From contig UCIA01000003.1 of NCBI GenBank assembly GCA_900472295.1, forward strand, positions 246,001 to 310,000: 64,000 nt of DNA, read 5' to 3'. The stretch is from Hyphomicrobiales bacterium (GTDB lineage Bacteria > Pseudomonadota > Alphaproteobacteria > Rhizobiales > Rhizobiaceae). The position numbers and the translations under genes were made by a program. The notes below the pieces were generated by a model, which did no database searches, was not told the origin of the DNA, and saw only the letters and a list, made by a program, of their open reading frames with translations. Below are positions 19,027 through 27,849 of this stretch, piece by piece (within the stretch, counting starts at the first letter, position 1; every line of letters starts with the position of its first letter).

Positions 19027-19506
19027 ATGACCGCCAAGATCGACCTCTTCGCCGCTGCCCCCGCGCTGATCAAGCAATGGCAGCGCGCTTCGACCGAGCT
19101 TTCCGTCGCCGCCGGGCTCGAGCATAGCCTCAACGAGCTGGTGAAGCTTCGGGCGTCGCAGATCAACGGCTGCGCCAACTGCATCAATTTGCATGCCACC
19201 GAAGCGCGCGAGAACGGCGAGACCGAGCAGCGCATCTATTTGCTGCCGGCCTGGCGCGAGGCACCGTGCTACAGTGATCGCGAACGTGCCGCGCTAGGCT
19301 GGACCGATGCGCTGACACGCCTGTCGGAAGGACAGGACCGCGAAAGCGCCTATGCTGACCTGAAGACGCATTTCACCGACGAGGAGCAGGTCAAGCTCAC
19401 CGTGTTGATCAACATAATCAATGGCTGGAACCGCATCGCCGTCGGCTTCGGACTCTATACCGACGCGGCGACGATACGCGCCAGCGCGAAAGCGGTGGCC
19501 GCCTGA
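19027..19506 (+). CDS. Carboxymuconolactone decarboxylase/AhpD-like protein
   Basis: A 159-residue AhpD-fold protein with the redox motif CANCINLH (Cys49, Cys52, His56), which in AhpD relays electrons to peroxiredoxin. It is followed with a 1-nt TGATG overlap by an ECF41-type sigma gene. Carboxymuconolactone decarboxylases are one of the three enzyme types that define ECF41 loci, so it is the likely target and partner of that sigma factor. The true substrate of such partners is not known. Confidence 0.9.
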   Translation: MTAKIDLFAAAPALIKQWQRASTELSVAAGLEHSLNELVKLRASQINGCANCINLHATEARENGETEQRIYLLPAWREAPCYSDRERAALGWTDALTRLSEGQDRESAYADLKTHFTDEEQVKLTVLINIINGWNRIAVGFGLYTDAATIRASAKAVAA

Positions 19507-20363
19507 TGACGGAGGCGGCGCGCGAGGATGCGGCAGCGGGCTTCGGCCCGCTGCGTCCGAAGCTGATGCGGGTCGCCTACCGCATGCTGGGCTCGGTGAG
19601 CGACGCCGAGGATGTCGTGCAGGAGGCTTTCATCCGCTGGATGGGAACCGACCGGTCGCAAGTACGCGAGCCCGAGGCGTTCCTGCGCCGCACGGTGACG
19701 CGGCTTTGTCTCGACCAGCTCAAATCCGCGCGACGCAAGCGGGAAACCTATATCGGTCCGTGGCTGCCCGAGCCGATCGTGGAAGAGGACGATCTGGAAG
19801 ATGTCACCTTGCCGCTGATGCTGGTGCTGGAGCGGCTTTCGCCGCTCGAGCGGGCGGCCTTCCTGTTGCACGATGTGTTCGGGCTGGAATTCGAGGAGGT
19901 CGCGAGCGCGATCGAACGCGATTCAGCCGCCTGCCGTCAGTTGGCGGCCCGCGCCCGCGGCCATGTCCGCCAGGCGCGGCCTCGCTTCAAGGTGGAAAAG
20001 CAACGCGGCCTTGAGATCGCCGAAGCCTTCTTTACGGCGTCGCGCAACGGCGACATGCAGGCTCTCGGCGCGCTGCTGACCGCCGATGTCAGCGCCCATG
20101 CCGATGGCGGGGGCAAGCGTCCGGCCGCCTTGGCACCAGTGCTGGGTTTCGATGCCGTCATGAAGCAATACGAGCAGGTCGCGGTCTGGTTGCGCGACAA
20201 CCGCTCGACGCTGGTGCGCATCGGCTTCATCAACGGACTACCGGGGTTCGTCACGCGGGAGGCCGATGGCGAATTGCAAACGACCGCGCTCGACATTGAG
20301 GACGGCAAGATCGCCGCCGTCTATGTCATGCGCAATCCCGACAAGCTAAGGCATTTGCATTAG
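19506..20363 (+). CDS. ECF41-family RNA polymerase sigma factor with SnoaL-like extension
   Basis: A 285-residue sigma factor. Region 2 covers ~12-80 (LMRVAYRMLGSVSDAEDVVQEAFIRW), region 4 ~100-165 (LSPLERAAFLLHDVFGLEFEEVASAI), and the rest is a SnoaL-like C-terminal domain (~170-285). In ECF41 proteins this extension regulates activity in place of a separate anti-sigma factor, and none is encoded here. The gene overlaps the decarboxylase gene by one base and would be driven from the candidate promoter at 18966. Confidence 0.9.
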   Translation: MTEAAREDAAAGFGPLRPKLMRVAYRMLGSVSDAEDVVQEAFIRWMGTDRSQVREPEAFLRRTVTRLCLDQLKSARRKRETYIGPWLPEPIVEEDDLEDVTLPLMLVLERLSPLERAAFLLHDVFGLEFEEVASAIERDSAACRQLAARARGHVRQARPRFKVEKQRGLEIAEAFFTASRNGDMQALGALLTADVSAHADGGGKRPAALAPVLGFDAVMKQYEQVAVWLRDNRSTLVRIGFINGLPGFVTREADGELQTTALDIEDGKIAAVYVMRNPDKLRHLH

Positions 20364-20463
20364 TTCGCGGTTGATTCGCGGTTCGACCCGCCGCCAAAGC
20401 AGGCCTTCATGTCTGCGATCCGCATGACGATGTCAGGGCCCTTTTGCTGTTCCGCAGCGACCT

Positions 20464-21045
20464 CTAGGATGCCTTCTCGCCCTCAGGTTGGATCAGCCTG
20501 CGCGCCGCATCTGCTCCTGCCGCAAGGATGCGATCCGACAATTCGGTCCCTGCCACCGCGCGGGCCAGTTGAAGCGCGCCGATGAGGGTCGCAAAGACAC
20601 CCATGGCGGCGCCTTCCGGATCCTTGGCCCGCGGAAGTGCTGCTGACAACTGGCGCACCAGAACCAGCAAGCGTTCGGTGTAGACTTCGCGCGTTTCGGG
20701 GGGCTGACGCGCGACCTCCGGCAGCAGGGCGGCCGATGCGCAGCCGGCTCCCGGATTGTCGCGGTGCTCGGCTGACAGGTACGCCGCTATGCCCATCTCC
20801 GGGCCGCCGGCGGCCAATACCTCCTGCAGTTGCTGCGCCTGGTTCTCCAGTGCCACTACCAGGCTTTCCCGTACAAGCTCCGCCTTGGATTTGAAATGCG
20901 GATAGAACGCTCCGTTGGTCAGCCCGGCATCGCCCATGATGGTTGCCAGTCCTGACGCGGCTATGCCGTCACCGCGAAAACGCTGGGCGGCGACCTCCAC
21001 GATCCGATCGCGTGAGGCGTCCTTTCGGCCCTTTTCGTAACGCAT
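20464..21045 (-). CDS. TetR-family transcriptional repressor
   Basis: A 193-residue regulator with an N-terminal HTH (DRIVEVAAQRFRGDGIAASGLATIMGDAGLTNGAFYPHFKSK) and a C-terminal ligand domain containing GAGCASAALLPEVARQPPETRE, typical of the YcdC/AcrR-like group. It is divergent from the SDR gene, and a perfect palindrome lies between them at 21079-21095. It probably represses the SDR gene and perhaps the following reductase. Confidence 0.92.
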   Translation of the reverse strand: MRYEKGRKDASRDRIVEVAAQRFRGDGIAASGLATIMGDAGLTNGAFYPHFKSKAELVRESLVVALENQAQQLQEVLAAGGPEMGIAAYLSAEHRDNPGAGCASAALLPEVARQPPETREVYTERLLVLVRQLSAALPRAKDPEGAAMGVFATLIGALQLARAVAGTELSDRILAAGADAARRLIQPEGEKAS

Positions 21046-21078
21046 GGCGGGCTTTCCTTTCTGCTATTGCATTATGAA

Positions 21079-21095
21079 CGTAATATGATATTACG
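21079..21095. promoter_or_regulatory. Probable TetR operator
   Basis: A perfect 17-bp palindrome, CGTAATATGATATTACG, in the AT-rich spacer between the divergent TetR and SDR genes. Further ATTA/TAAT half-sites flank it. Position and symmetry fit the binding site of the adjacent TetR-family repressor. Confidence 0.65.
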
Positions 21096-21148
21096 ACTGT
21101 AATTTAACCAATGGCAAAAAGCTAGCCCTCATGTCTCTGGAGTATCGA

Positions 21149-21964
21149 ATGAGCACCCGTTCGGGAAAAACCGCTGTCGTGACCGGAGCATCCTCGGGCA
21201 TCGGCCGCGCCAGTGCCGAGGCCTTGGCGCGGGCAGGATATACCGTCTTCGGGACAAGCCGCAGCAAGTCCGGCAACGGTCCGACGCAGGTGACCATGCT
21301 GACATGCGACGTGACCGACGGGGAGTCCGTCAGCGACCTCGTTTCAACAGTGCTGGCGCAGACCGGGCGGATCGACCTCCTGGTCAACAATGCCGGCGTC
21401 GGCCTGCTTGGTGGCGCTGAGGAATCCTCGGTTGCTCAGGTGCAGGCTCTGTTCGACGTCAATCTGTTCGGCGTCATGCGCATGACCAACGCGGTGTTGC
21501 CGGCAATGCGGCGGCGCGGCGAAGGGCGCATCATCAATATCGGCTCGATTCTGGGATTGGTACCCGCGCCATACTCAGCGCATTACTCGGCGGTCAAGCA
21601 CGCGCTCGAGGGCTATTCGGAATCGCTCGATCACGAGGTGCGTGCCTTCAACATTCGCGTCTCGGTCATCGAGCCTGCATTCGTGCGCACCGTGTTCGAC
21701 CAGAACGGCATTGAGCCGGATTCCCTGTTACAGGAGTATGATCAGGCGCGAACCGGGCTCAAGGCACTGCTTGCCGACGTGATGCCCAAAGCCGATCGGC
21801 CGGAAGTGGTGGCGGATGCGGTCGTCAAGGCGGCGACCGATGCCCGTCCGCGACGGCGCTATACCGCCGGCAAGGCAGCGCGCCAGGTCAGCCTGCTGCG
21901 CCGCTTCGCCCCCGCGGAGATGTTCGACAAGACCTTGCGCAAGCAGTTCCGCTTGCCGGTTTGA
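21149..21964 (+). CDS. Short-chain dehydrogenase/reductase
   Basis: A 271-residue classical SDR. TGASSGIGRA is the cofactor loop, NNAG follows, and catalytic Ser/Tyr/Lys appear as GSILGL and YSAVKHA. Acts as an NAD(P)-dependent oxidoreductase. I prefer the ATG at 21149 because GGAG precedes it; 21131 is an in-frame alternative. It is divergent from the TetR gene, and the MDR reductase gene follows 69 bp downstream. Confidence 0.9.
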   Translation: MSTRSGKTAVVTGASSGIGRASAEALARAGYTVFGTSRSKSGNGPTQVTMLTCDVTDGESVSDLVSTVLAQTGRIDLLVNNAGVGLLGGAEESSVAQVQALFDVNLFGVMRMTNAVLPAMRRRGEGRIINIGSILGLVPAPYSAHYSAVKHALEGYSESLDHEVRAFNIRVSVIEPAFVRTVFDQNGIEPDSLLQEYDQARTGLKALLADVMPKADRPEVVADAVVKAATDARPRRRYTAGKAARQVSLLRRFAPAEMFDKTLRKQFRLPV

Positions 21965-22033
21965 ACAACGGTGAGACCGAGAAATTTCACGAACAAACGT
22001 CACACCAACAGACACTTTCAGAAAGCCACCGCC

Positions 22034-23035
22034 ATGAAGGCATTCGTTGTCGATAAATATAACAAGAAAGGCATTCTGCGGCTGGCCGAGATGCCGGAGC
22101 CGGAGCTGCAGGACAATGATGTCCTGGTCGAGGTTCATGCCGCAGGGGTGAACCTGCTGGATTCCAAGATCAAAACCGGCGAATTCAAGCTCATCCTGCC
22201 CTATCGCCGGCCCTTCATCCTGGGCCATGACGTGGCTGGGAGGGTTGTCAGGGTGGGCTCGAAAGTCCGCAACTTCAAACCCGGCGACGCTGTCTATGCG
22301 CGGCCGCGCGATGGCCGGATCGGGACATTTGCCGAATTCATCGCAATCGACGAAGCCGATGTGGCCCTGAAGCCCGCGAACCTCAGCATGGAAGAGGCGG
22401 CTTCAATCCCTCTGGTGGGTCTGACCGCCTGGCAGGCTCTCATCGAGAGGGCAGGCCTGAAGAAAGGCCAGAAGGTCTTCATCCAGGCTGGCTCCGGCGG
22501 CGTGGGGACGTTCACCATCCAACTGGCAAAGCACCTCGGCGCGACCGTTGCGACAACGGCGAGCGCGGCGAGTGCCGACCTGGTCAAGGGTCTTGGCGCC
22601 GATGTCGTCGTCGACTACAGGAAAGACGACTTCGAGAAAGTCCTGTCGGGCTATGATGTCGTGCTGAACAGCCAGGACGCCAAGACGCTCGAAAAATCCC
22701 TGAATGTGCTGAAACCGGGCGGGAAGCTCATTTCCATCTCCGGTCCACCGGATCCTGAATTTGCCAGGGAAAAGGGGCTGAACCTGGCGCTGAAACTCAT
22801 ACTGCGGCTATTGAGCCGAGGGATTCGGACCAGAGCCAAGCGTCGCGGCGTGACGTTCTCCTTCCTTTTCATGCGGGCGCAAGGTGAGCAGCTGAGCAAA
22901 ATCACGTCCCTGATCGAAGATGGGGCGATCCGCCCGGTTGTCGACAGGGTTTTTCCCTTTGAAGCGACCAACGAGGCACTGGCTTACGTCGAAACAGGGC
23001 GCGCCAAGGGCAAGGTCGTCGTCAAGGTCAGATAG
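22034..23035 (+). CDS. Zinc-free MDR-family NADP-dependent oxidoreductase
   Basis: A 333-residue medium-chain reductase of the quinone-oxidoreductase class (MKAFVVDKYNKKGILRLAEM). It has the GroES-like N-terminal half (VHAAGVNLLDSKIKTGEF, HDVAGRVV) and a nucleotide fold with QAGSGGVGTFTIQLAKHLGA. No zinc-ligand cysteines are seen. It probably reduces a reactive carbonyl or quinone. Same direction as the SDR gene and possibly in the same TetR-controlled unit. Confidence 0.88.
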   Translation: MKAFVVDKYNKKGILRLAEMPEPELQDNDVLVEVHAAGVNLLDSKIKTGEFKLILPYRRPFILGHDVAGRVVRVGSKVRNFKPGDAVYARPRDGRIGTFAEFIAIDEADVALKPANLSMEEAASIPLVGLTAWQALIERAGLKKGQKVFIQAGSGGVGTFTIQLAKHLGATVATTASAASADLVKGLGADVVVDYRKDDFEKVLSGYDVVLNSQDAKTLEKSLNVLKPGGKLISISGPPDPEFAREKGLNLALKLILRLLSRGIRTRAKRRGVTFSFLFMRAQGEQLSKITSLIEDGAIRPVVDRVFPFEATNEALAYVETGRAKGKVVVKVR

Positions 23036-23073
23036 CGCGCCCAGGCAAGCGCCCATCTGCCAATAACCAAACC

Positions 23074-23991
23074 TCAGTTGTTGCGGATTGCGACGAAACT
23101 TGCCGCTGCTTTCAGCAAGGCTGCCTGTTCTCCGTAAGGCTCAAGCAATTCATGCGCCTGCTTGACCAGTCCATGGAGCTGGCTGCGGGCCCAATTCGCG
23201 CCGTGCAACGCCACCAGCGTCGCCTTGCCGGCGGCCGCATCCTTGCCGGTCGCCTTGCCCATCTGGCTGGCATCGGCGGTCAGGTCGAGCAGGTCGTCGG
23301 CCAGCTGAAAGGCAAGCCCGACCGCCGAGCCGAATTCGGCCAGCCGGTCGCGGTCCTGCGGGGCGGCGCCGGTAATGATCGCGCCGGCTTCGCAGGCGAA
23401 GCGGATCAACGCGCCGGTCTTCATCGCCTGCAGCCGGATGATGCCGGCTTCGTCCGGCCTGTCGCGCTCGGCTTCGAGGTCGAGCGTCTGGCCGCCGACC
23501 ATGCCGCCGGCGCCGGCCGCGCGCGCCAGCGCTAGCACCAATGCCGCCCTGCGCTCCGCCGGCAAGGCCGTCGCCTCGTCGGCGAGAATGTCGAAAGCAA
23601 GCGTCAAAAGCGCGTCGCCGGCCAGGATGGCGGTGGCTTCATTGAAAGCCTTGTGCACGGTCGGCTGGCCGCGGCGCAGATCGTCGTCGTCCATGGCAGG
23701 CAGATCGTCGTGGATCAGCGAATAGCAATGCACGCATTCGAGTGCCGCCGCCACGCGCATCGCCGCCTCGCCATCGGCGCCAAAAAGGGCCGCACTTTCC
23801 ATGACCAGGAAAGGGCGCAGCCGCTTGCCGCCATTCAACACGCCGTGGCGCATGGCCGCCATCAAGCGCTCCGGCCGCGCGATCTCGCCTGTAAGCGTGC
23901 GGCCGTCGAGCAGCCGCCTCAGCAGCGTCTCGACCGCCGCTGCCCGCGCCAGAAGTGCGGCTTCAAAGGCTATTTGGTCGTCTTTTGTCAT
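23074..23991 (-). CDS. ispA: Farnesyl diphosphate synthase-type polyprenyl synthetase
   Basis: A 305-residue all-helical prenyltransferase. The first aspartate-rich motif is [14 protein letters not shown] and the second is [15 protein letters not shown] binds diphosphate. It condenses IPP with allylic diphosphates to farnesyl diphosphate, using precursors made through IspG. Length and motif spacing match IspA. It is divergent from the mtgA gene. Confidence 0.92.
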   Translation of the reverse strand: MTKDDQIAFEAALLARAAAVETLLRRLLDGRTLTGEIARPERLMAAMRHGVLNGGKRLRPFLVMESAALFGADGEAAMRVAAALECVHCYSLIHDDLPAMDDDDLRRGQPTVHKAFNEATAILAGDALLTLAFDILADEATALPAERRAALVLALARAAGAGGMVGGQTLDLEAERDRPDEAGIIRLQAMKTGALIRFACEAGAIITGAAPQDRDRLAEFGSAVGLAFQLADDLLDLTADASQMGKATGKDAAAGKATLVALHGANWARSQLHGLVKQAHELLEPYGEQAALLKAAASFVAIRNN

Positions 23992-24122
23992 GGCCGGGAG
24001 CGGTAGCCGACACTCAGACGTTGCGCAAGAAGCCTCGCGCCATTATGCCGGAGGCGGGAGAATGGCGCGGGTGGGGCGGCTTGACGGAACCGATCGTCGA
24101 TCATGAAACCGAGGGGCTGGAC

Positions 24123-24830
24123 ATGGCGCGACCGAGACGCGTGAACCGCGCCGGTCTCAAGCGCCTGGCCCGGCGCTGCCTGGTCATTGCCGCCGTGCTG
24201 GCGGCGATACCCGTTGTGCTGACTTTCCTCTACCTGCCGTCTTTCGTGCACCCGATATCGACCCTGATGGTCAAGGATCTCGCGACGTTTTCCGGCTACG
24301 ACCGGCGCTGGGTGTCGCTCGACGACGTTTCGCCGGTGCTGGCCAATTCGGTGATCATGTCCGAGGACGGTCAGTTCTGCTCCCATCGCGGCATCGATCT
24401 GGGCGAATTGCGCGGCGTTGTCGACGATGCGCTGGCCGGCGAGGCGACGCGCGGCGCCTCGACCATCACCATGCAGACGGTGAAGAACCTTTTCCTGTGG
24501 TCGCGGCCGCTGGGCTCGGTGCGCAAGGTGGTCGAATTGCCGCTGGCTGTCTATTTCGACGCGGTGATGTCGAAACGGCGGATCATGGAAATCTACCTCA
24601 ACATCGCCGAGTGGGGCCCGGGCATTTACGGCATCGAGGCGGCGGCCCAGCATCATTTCGGCGTTTCGGCCAAACAGCTGTCGCGACGGCAGGCAGCATT
24701 GCTCGCTGTCTCGCTGCCAAACCCGATTGCCCGCAATCCGGCCAAGCCCGGTCCGGGGTTGCGGCGGCTGGCGTCGCTGATCGAGCGCCGCGCCGGTCGC
24801 TCGGGCGCTTATGTCGGCTGCCTGGACTAG
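24123..24830 (+). CDS. mtgA: Monofunctional peptidoglycan glycosyltransferase
   Basis: A 235-residue inner-membrane enzyme read from the ATG at 24123. One membrane span (~20-42) is followed by the GT51 domain: [14 protein letters not shown] with the catalytic Glu, [17 protein letters not shown], and [24 protein letters not shown]. It polymerises lipid II glycan strands without a transpeptidase domain. The frame stays open to 23955, overlapping the start of ispA, but that region shows no ribosome site. Confidence 0.93.
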   Translation: MARPRRVNRAGLKRLARRCLVIAAVLAAIPVVLTFLYLPSFVHPISTLMVKDLATFSGYDRRWVSLDDVSPVLANSVIMSEDGQFCSHRGIDLGELRGVVDDALAGEATRGASTITMQTVKNLFLWSRPLGSVRKVVELPLAVYFDAVMSKRRIMEIYLNIAEWGPGIYGIEAAAQHHFGVSAKQLSRRQAALLAVSLPNPIARNPAKPGPGLRRLASLIERRAGRSGAYVGCLD

Positions 24831-24971
24831 CCAGCTCAAAAAAAATCGCCGCAGTGCTGGCCAAAACGGCGTGAGCCGTGTATAGGCACCCGACTTTCTC
24901 AGATTATGGCCCTGACGCGGCCCTTTCACGAGGGCTATCGGGGCATTTTGACCATGTAGTGGAGCATATCC

Positions 24972-25154
24972 ATGGCCGTTCCGAAACGAAAAACCTCTCC
25001 GTCCAAGCGCGGCATGCGCCGCTCGGCCGACGCTCTCAAGGCCCCGACCTATGTCGAGGACAAGAATTCCGGCGAAATGCGCCGCCCGCACCATATCGAC
25101 CTGAAGACCGGCATGTATCGCGGTCGCCAGGTTTTGACGCCCAAGGAAAGCTGA
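24972..25154 (+). CDS. rpmF: 50S ribosomal protein L32
   Basis: A 60-residue basic protein beginning [20 protein letters not shown] and containing [18 protein letters not shown], typical of alphaproteobacterial L32 without zinc cysteines. Part of the large ribosomal subunit. An intrinsic terminator follows at 25188-25210. Confidence 0.96.
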   Translation: MAVPKRKTSPSKRGMRRSADALKAPTYVEDKNSGEMRRPHHIDLKTGMYRGRQVLTPKES

Positions 25155-25187
25155 GACCAGCTTTTCGAAGGTTTGGGTTAGCGAAAG

Positions 25188-25210
25188 ACCGGCCATTGGC
25201 CGGTTTTTTT
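25188..25210 (+). terminator. Intrinsic terminator of rpmF
   Basis: A perfect 7-bp stem, ACCGGCC / GGCCGGT, with a 3-nt loop and followed by a run of seven T residues, 33 bp after the rpmF stop. Confidence 0.9.
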
Positions 25211-25254
25211 GCGTTTGTCGGTCTCCTGGGGTCGGGCTGCCTCGCTGTCCCTCT

Positions 25255-25386
25255 ATGCCAAAGGCCGGACTGTTGCTGGCGATACAAGCCGCCATTGCGG
25301 TGCTGTATTGCGTTGCGATGGCCTTCGCGGCTGAAGCACGTGCCGGCACTCTTCGTGCGGCGGACGGGACAAAGGAAACCGCATGA
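25255..25386 (+). CDS. Possible 43-residue membrane or leader peptide
   Basis: An open frame MPKAGLLLAIQAAIAVLYCV... with one hydrophobic stretch (residues 5-25) ending in A-E-A-R-A. Its stop overlaps the ATG of the agmatinase gene as ATGA, which suggests translational coupling. No clear ribosome site precedes it, so it could be chance. I do not recognise it. Confidence 0.3.
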   Translation: MPKAGLLLAIQAAIAVLYCVAMAFAAEARAGTLRAADGTKETA

Positions 25387-26336
25387 CCAAGCTCACCACC
25401 GCGCCGCGCAATGTCTTCCAGACCTTCCTCAACTTCCCGCTGGTAGAAGACCTCGATGCGCTGAAGGCCGATGTCGCCATTATCGGGATGCCCTATGGCA
25501 ATCCTTACACGATCGACGAGACGATCAACGACCAGACTAATGCGCCGACCGCGGTGCGGCGCGCCTCGCAGCGCATCAGTCTGGGGCTCGACCGCTATGA
25601 TTTCGACATTGGCGGAACACTGTTCGACGGACAGGATGTCCGGATAGTCGATGTCGGCGATGTCCTGGCCAGCGCCGGCGACCCCGGCGGCCACTACATC
25701 AAGGCCGAAGCGGCGATCCGCAAGATCCGCGCCGCCGGCGCCTTGCCGATCACCATCGGCGGCGATCACGGCATTCCGATCCCGATCTTCCGGGCGCTTG
25801 ACGGCGAAGGGCCGATCACTCTGGTGCAGATCGATGCCCATCTCGACTGGCGCGACAACGTCAACGGCGTCAGGGAAGGCTATTCCAGCCCCATCCGCCG
25901 CGCTTCGGAAATGGCACATATAGCTGGCATCTTCCAACTCGGCATTCGTGGCCAGGGCAGCGCCCGGCTTGAGGAGGTCGAGGCCGCCCGCGCCTACGGC
26001 GCCAACATCATCACCGCCAATGAATGGCAGGATATCGGCACGGCCACGCTGCTCGAGCGTATCCCGGCCGGCGGCCGCTACTACCTCACCATCGACGCCG
26101 ACGGCCTCGATCCCGCTGTGATGCCGGCGGTGGAAGGGCCGGCGCCGGGCGGCGTCAGCTACCGGCAGACGATCGAGCTGATCAAGGGGCTGTTCGCCAA
26201 GGGCCGCGTCGTCGGCATGGACATTGTCGAGATCGCGCCGGCGCGCGATCTCAACGAGATCACCTCGATGACAGCCGGCATCATCATCCTCAACGCCATC
26301 GGTGCCGCGGTGCGCACGGGACAGTTCAAGCGCTGA
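25383..26336 (+). CDS. Agmatinase-family ureohydrolase
   Basis: A 317-residue binuclear manganese hydrolase. Metal-ligand motifs are GGDHGIPI, QIDAHLDWRD and TIDADGLDPAVMP, in the order seen in agmatinases, arginases and guanidino-acid hydrolases. Agmatinase (agmatine to putrescine and urea) is the closest general label; other guanidino substrates cannot be excluded. AAGGAAA precedes the ATG. The gene stands alone apart from the small upstream frame. Confidence 0.85.
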   Translation: MTKLTTAPRNVFQTFLNFPLVEDLDALKADVAIIGMPYGNPYTIDETINDQTNAPTAVRRASQRISLGLDRYDFDIGGTLFDGQDVRIVDVGDVLASAGDPGGHYIKAEAAIRKIRAAGALPITIGGDHGIPIPIFRALDGEGPITLVQIDAHLDWRDNVNGVREGYSSPIRRASEMAHIAGIFQLGIRGQGSARLEEVEAARAYGANIITANEWQDIGTATLLERIPAGGRYYLTIDADGLDPAVMPAVEGPAPGGVSYRQTIELIKGLFAKGRVVGMDIVEIAPARDLNEITSMTAGIIILNAIGAAVRTGQFKR

Positions 26337-26410
26337 GCCCAGCGGGCGGCCGGGTGACACGGTTGTTGCACCCGGTCTTCGACCGTGTTCACGCACACTA
26401 GCGAAAAATC

Positions 26411-26439
26411 TTGACGGCGTGCCTGCGGCGCATTCTACA
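26411..26439 (+). promoter_or_regulatory. Candidate sigma-70-type promoter
   Basis: TTGACG and TCTACA are separated by 17 bp, close to the rhizobial CTTGAC-N17-CTATAT pattern, about 70 bp upstream of the membrane protein gene at 26508. Confidence 0.4.
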
Positions 26440-26459
26440 GAAGATGCCCCCATTGTTAT

Positions 26460-26493
26460 GCAATTCCCGTGGGACCGCTTTCCTGGAATTGCT
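26460..26493. repeat. Short degenerate relative of the palindromic repeat
   Basis: GCAATTCC ... TTTCCTGGAATTGC reads like a shortened version of the elements at 10011 and 12752 with the central portion missing. It forms a stem through GCAATTCC and GGAATTGC, just before the ribosome site of the gene at 26508. Confidence 0.5.
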
Positions 26494-26507
26494 AGAGGAG
26501 ACGCCAG

Positions 26508-26909
26508 ATGTTCGGTGCCATCCCGCTGCTGATCGTGCCCTTCGTGGCCTACAATCTCGGACTGCTCGGAATATTCGGCAGCGGCGACGATCCGTGGGCG
26601 ACCGAAATCTTTTCGTTCAGCATGATGTCGGGCGGGGTGTTTTCGATGACGCTCGGCGATTTGATGGTGCTGATCGGGTTGATCTTCCTGTTCCTCGAAA
26701 TGGTGAAATCGGTGCGCACCACGAACGCCTCGATCATGGACCATCTGTTGTCGACGCTGGTCTTCGTGGCGTTCCTGGTCGAATTCCTGCTGGTGAAGGG
26801 CGCGGCGCACTCCGTCTTCTTCACGCTGATGCTCATCGCCCTGTTCGACGTGCTGGCCGGTTTCTCGGTCTCGATGCGGTCGGCGAGCAGGGATATCAAC
26901 CTCAACTAG
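26508..26909 (+). CDS. Four-span inner-membrane protein of unknown function
   Basis: A 133-residue hydrophobic protein. Predicted spans lie at about 3-22, 45-65, 78-97 and 100-118, with a charged loop EMVKSVRTTNASIMDH between the second and third. AGAGGAG precedes the ATG. It resembles uncharacterised membrane proteins common in Rhizobiales. It is convergent with the GlcG/HbpS-like gene 13 bp away. Confidence 0.8.
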   Translation: MFGAIPLLIVPFVAYNLGLLGIFGSGDDPWATEIFSFSMMSGGVFSMTLGDLMVLIGLIFLFLEMVKSVRTTNASIMDHLLSTLVFVAFLVEFLLVKGAAHSVFFTLMLIALFDVLAGFSVSMRSASRDINLN

Positions 26910-26922
26910 AGACCCAGGCCCC

Positions 26923-27354
26923 TCAGCCCGGATCGGCGGTGAAGCCGGCGGCTTCGATGCCGGCAATGGCGGCTGCCTCGTCATTGTCCGACGTATCGCC
27001 CGAAATGCCGACGGCGCCGATGACGGCGCCGGTCTTGTCACGGATCAGCACGCCGCCGACAACCGGCAGGACGCGGCCGCCCGACACATCGGAAATGCCG
27101 GCGACGAGGTGCGGGCGCTCCTTGGCAAAAGCCTCGACGCGGCGCGAGCCCATGCCTATGGCGAGCGCGCCATAGGCTTTGCCGGCCGACATTTGCGGGC
27201 GCAGGAAAGAGGCGCCGTCCTGGCGCTGGAAGGCGACGAGATGCGCCCCGGCATCGAGGACGGAGACGCCCAGCGGCTTGAGTTTCAGCTCCGCACCTTT
27301 GGCGAAAGCAGCGTCGATGATGTGCTTGGCTTTTTCGAGGGTCAGTGCGGTCAT
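26923..27354 (-). CDS. GlcG/HbpS-family protein
   Basis: A 143-residue protein read from the ATG at 27354, after a CAGGAGA ribosome site. It has the DUF336 features: LTLEKAKHIIDAAFAKGAEL, LVAFQRQDGASFLRPQMSAGKAYGA and GGVLIRDKTGAVIGAVGISGDTSDNDEAAA. HbpS binds haem and GlcG is found with glycolate oxidase genes, but neither context is present here, so the role is open. Confidence 0.88.
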   Translation of the reverse strand: MTALTLEKAKHIIDAAFAKGAELKLKPLGVSVLDAGAHLVAFQRQDGASFLRPQMSAGKAYGALAIGMGSRRVEAFAKERPHLVAGISDVSGGRVLPVVGGVLIRDKTGAVIGAVGISGDTSDNDEAAAIAGIEAAGFTADPG

Positions 27355-27530
27355 GGCAGTCTCCTGATAAAAACTCGTCAATCATCGGCCGGCCTCGCGA
27401 GATGCGAAATCCCGGTTACGGTTGAAATTGCTTCGCGTGGGGAAGCGGGAATGGCAGGCGGTTATAACGGCGTGCCGTTGATCGGCATCTGGCCGATATG
27501 CTCAGCCGCTTCCAGTCTGCAATAGGATCG

Positions 27531-27728
27531 TCAGGCGGTTTTCTTCTTGGCCCGTGCCGCTTTCTTGACCGGCGCGGCAGGCGTGTTGGCGAGGTCTTCT
27601 GCTTCCTTGGCAAGGCGCAGAGCCCTGAGTTTATTGGTCTTGGCCTGGCGGGCGTCGGCCTCGGCGACGTACTCCGCCATCGCCTTCTGTCGCACCGTGG
27701 CGGCCTCTTCCTGCTTCTTGAAACGCAT
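27531..27728 (-). CDS. Small lysine/alanine-rich protein
   Basis: A 65-residue highly charged, coiled-coil-like protein if begun at the ATG at 27728 (MRFKKQEEAATVRQKAMAEY), ending in an alanine/lysine tail APVKKAARAKKKTA like that of histone H1-type proteins. The frame remains open upstream (NLWDWIALLVEN...), and a non-ATG start there would add ~22 residues. Nucleic-acid binding is a guess from charge only. Confidence 0.55.
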   Translation of the reverse strand: MRFKKQEEAATVRQKAMAEYVAEADARQAKTNKLRALRLAKEAEDLANTPAAPVKKAARAKKKTA

Positions 27729-27849
27729 ATCCGCCCGGGCGCGGGCAGTATCCTTAGAATTCTCGACCAAGAGCGCTATCCAATCCCATAGATTATCTTT
27801 TTCAGTCCCTTGATAGCAGAGCCGGCCCGATAATGGGGAAATAAGTTGG

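Noticed and set aside
23988..27041. A 1017-codon open frame on the minus strand
   Set aside because: It runs opposite to mtgA, rpmF, agmatinase and a membrane protein gene, all with clear motifs. Its composition (rich in Arg, His, Asp, Gly) is typical of antisense frames in GC-rich DNA.
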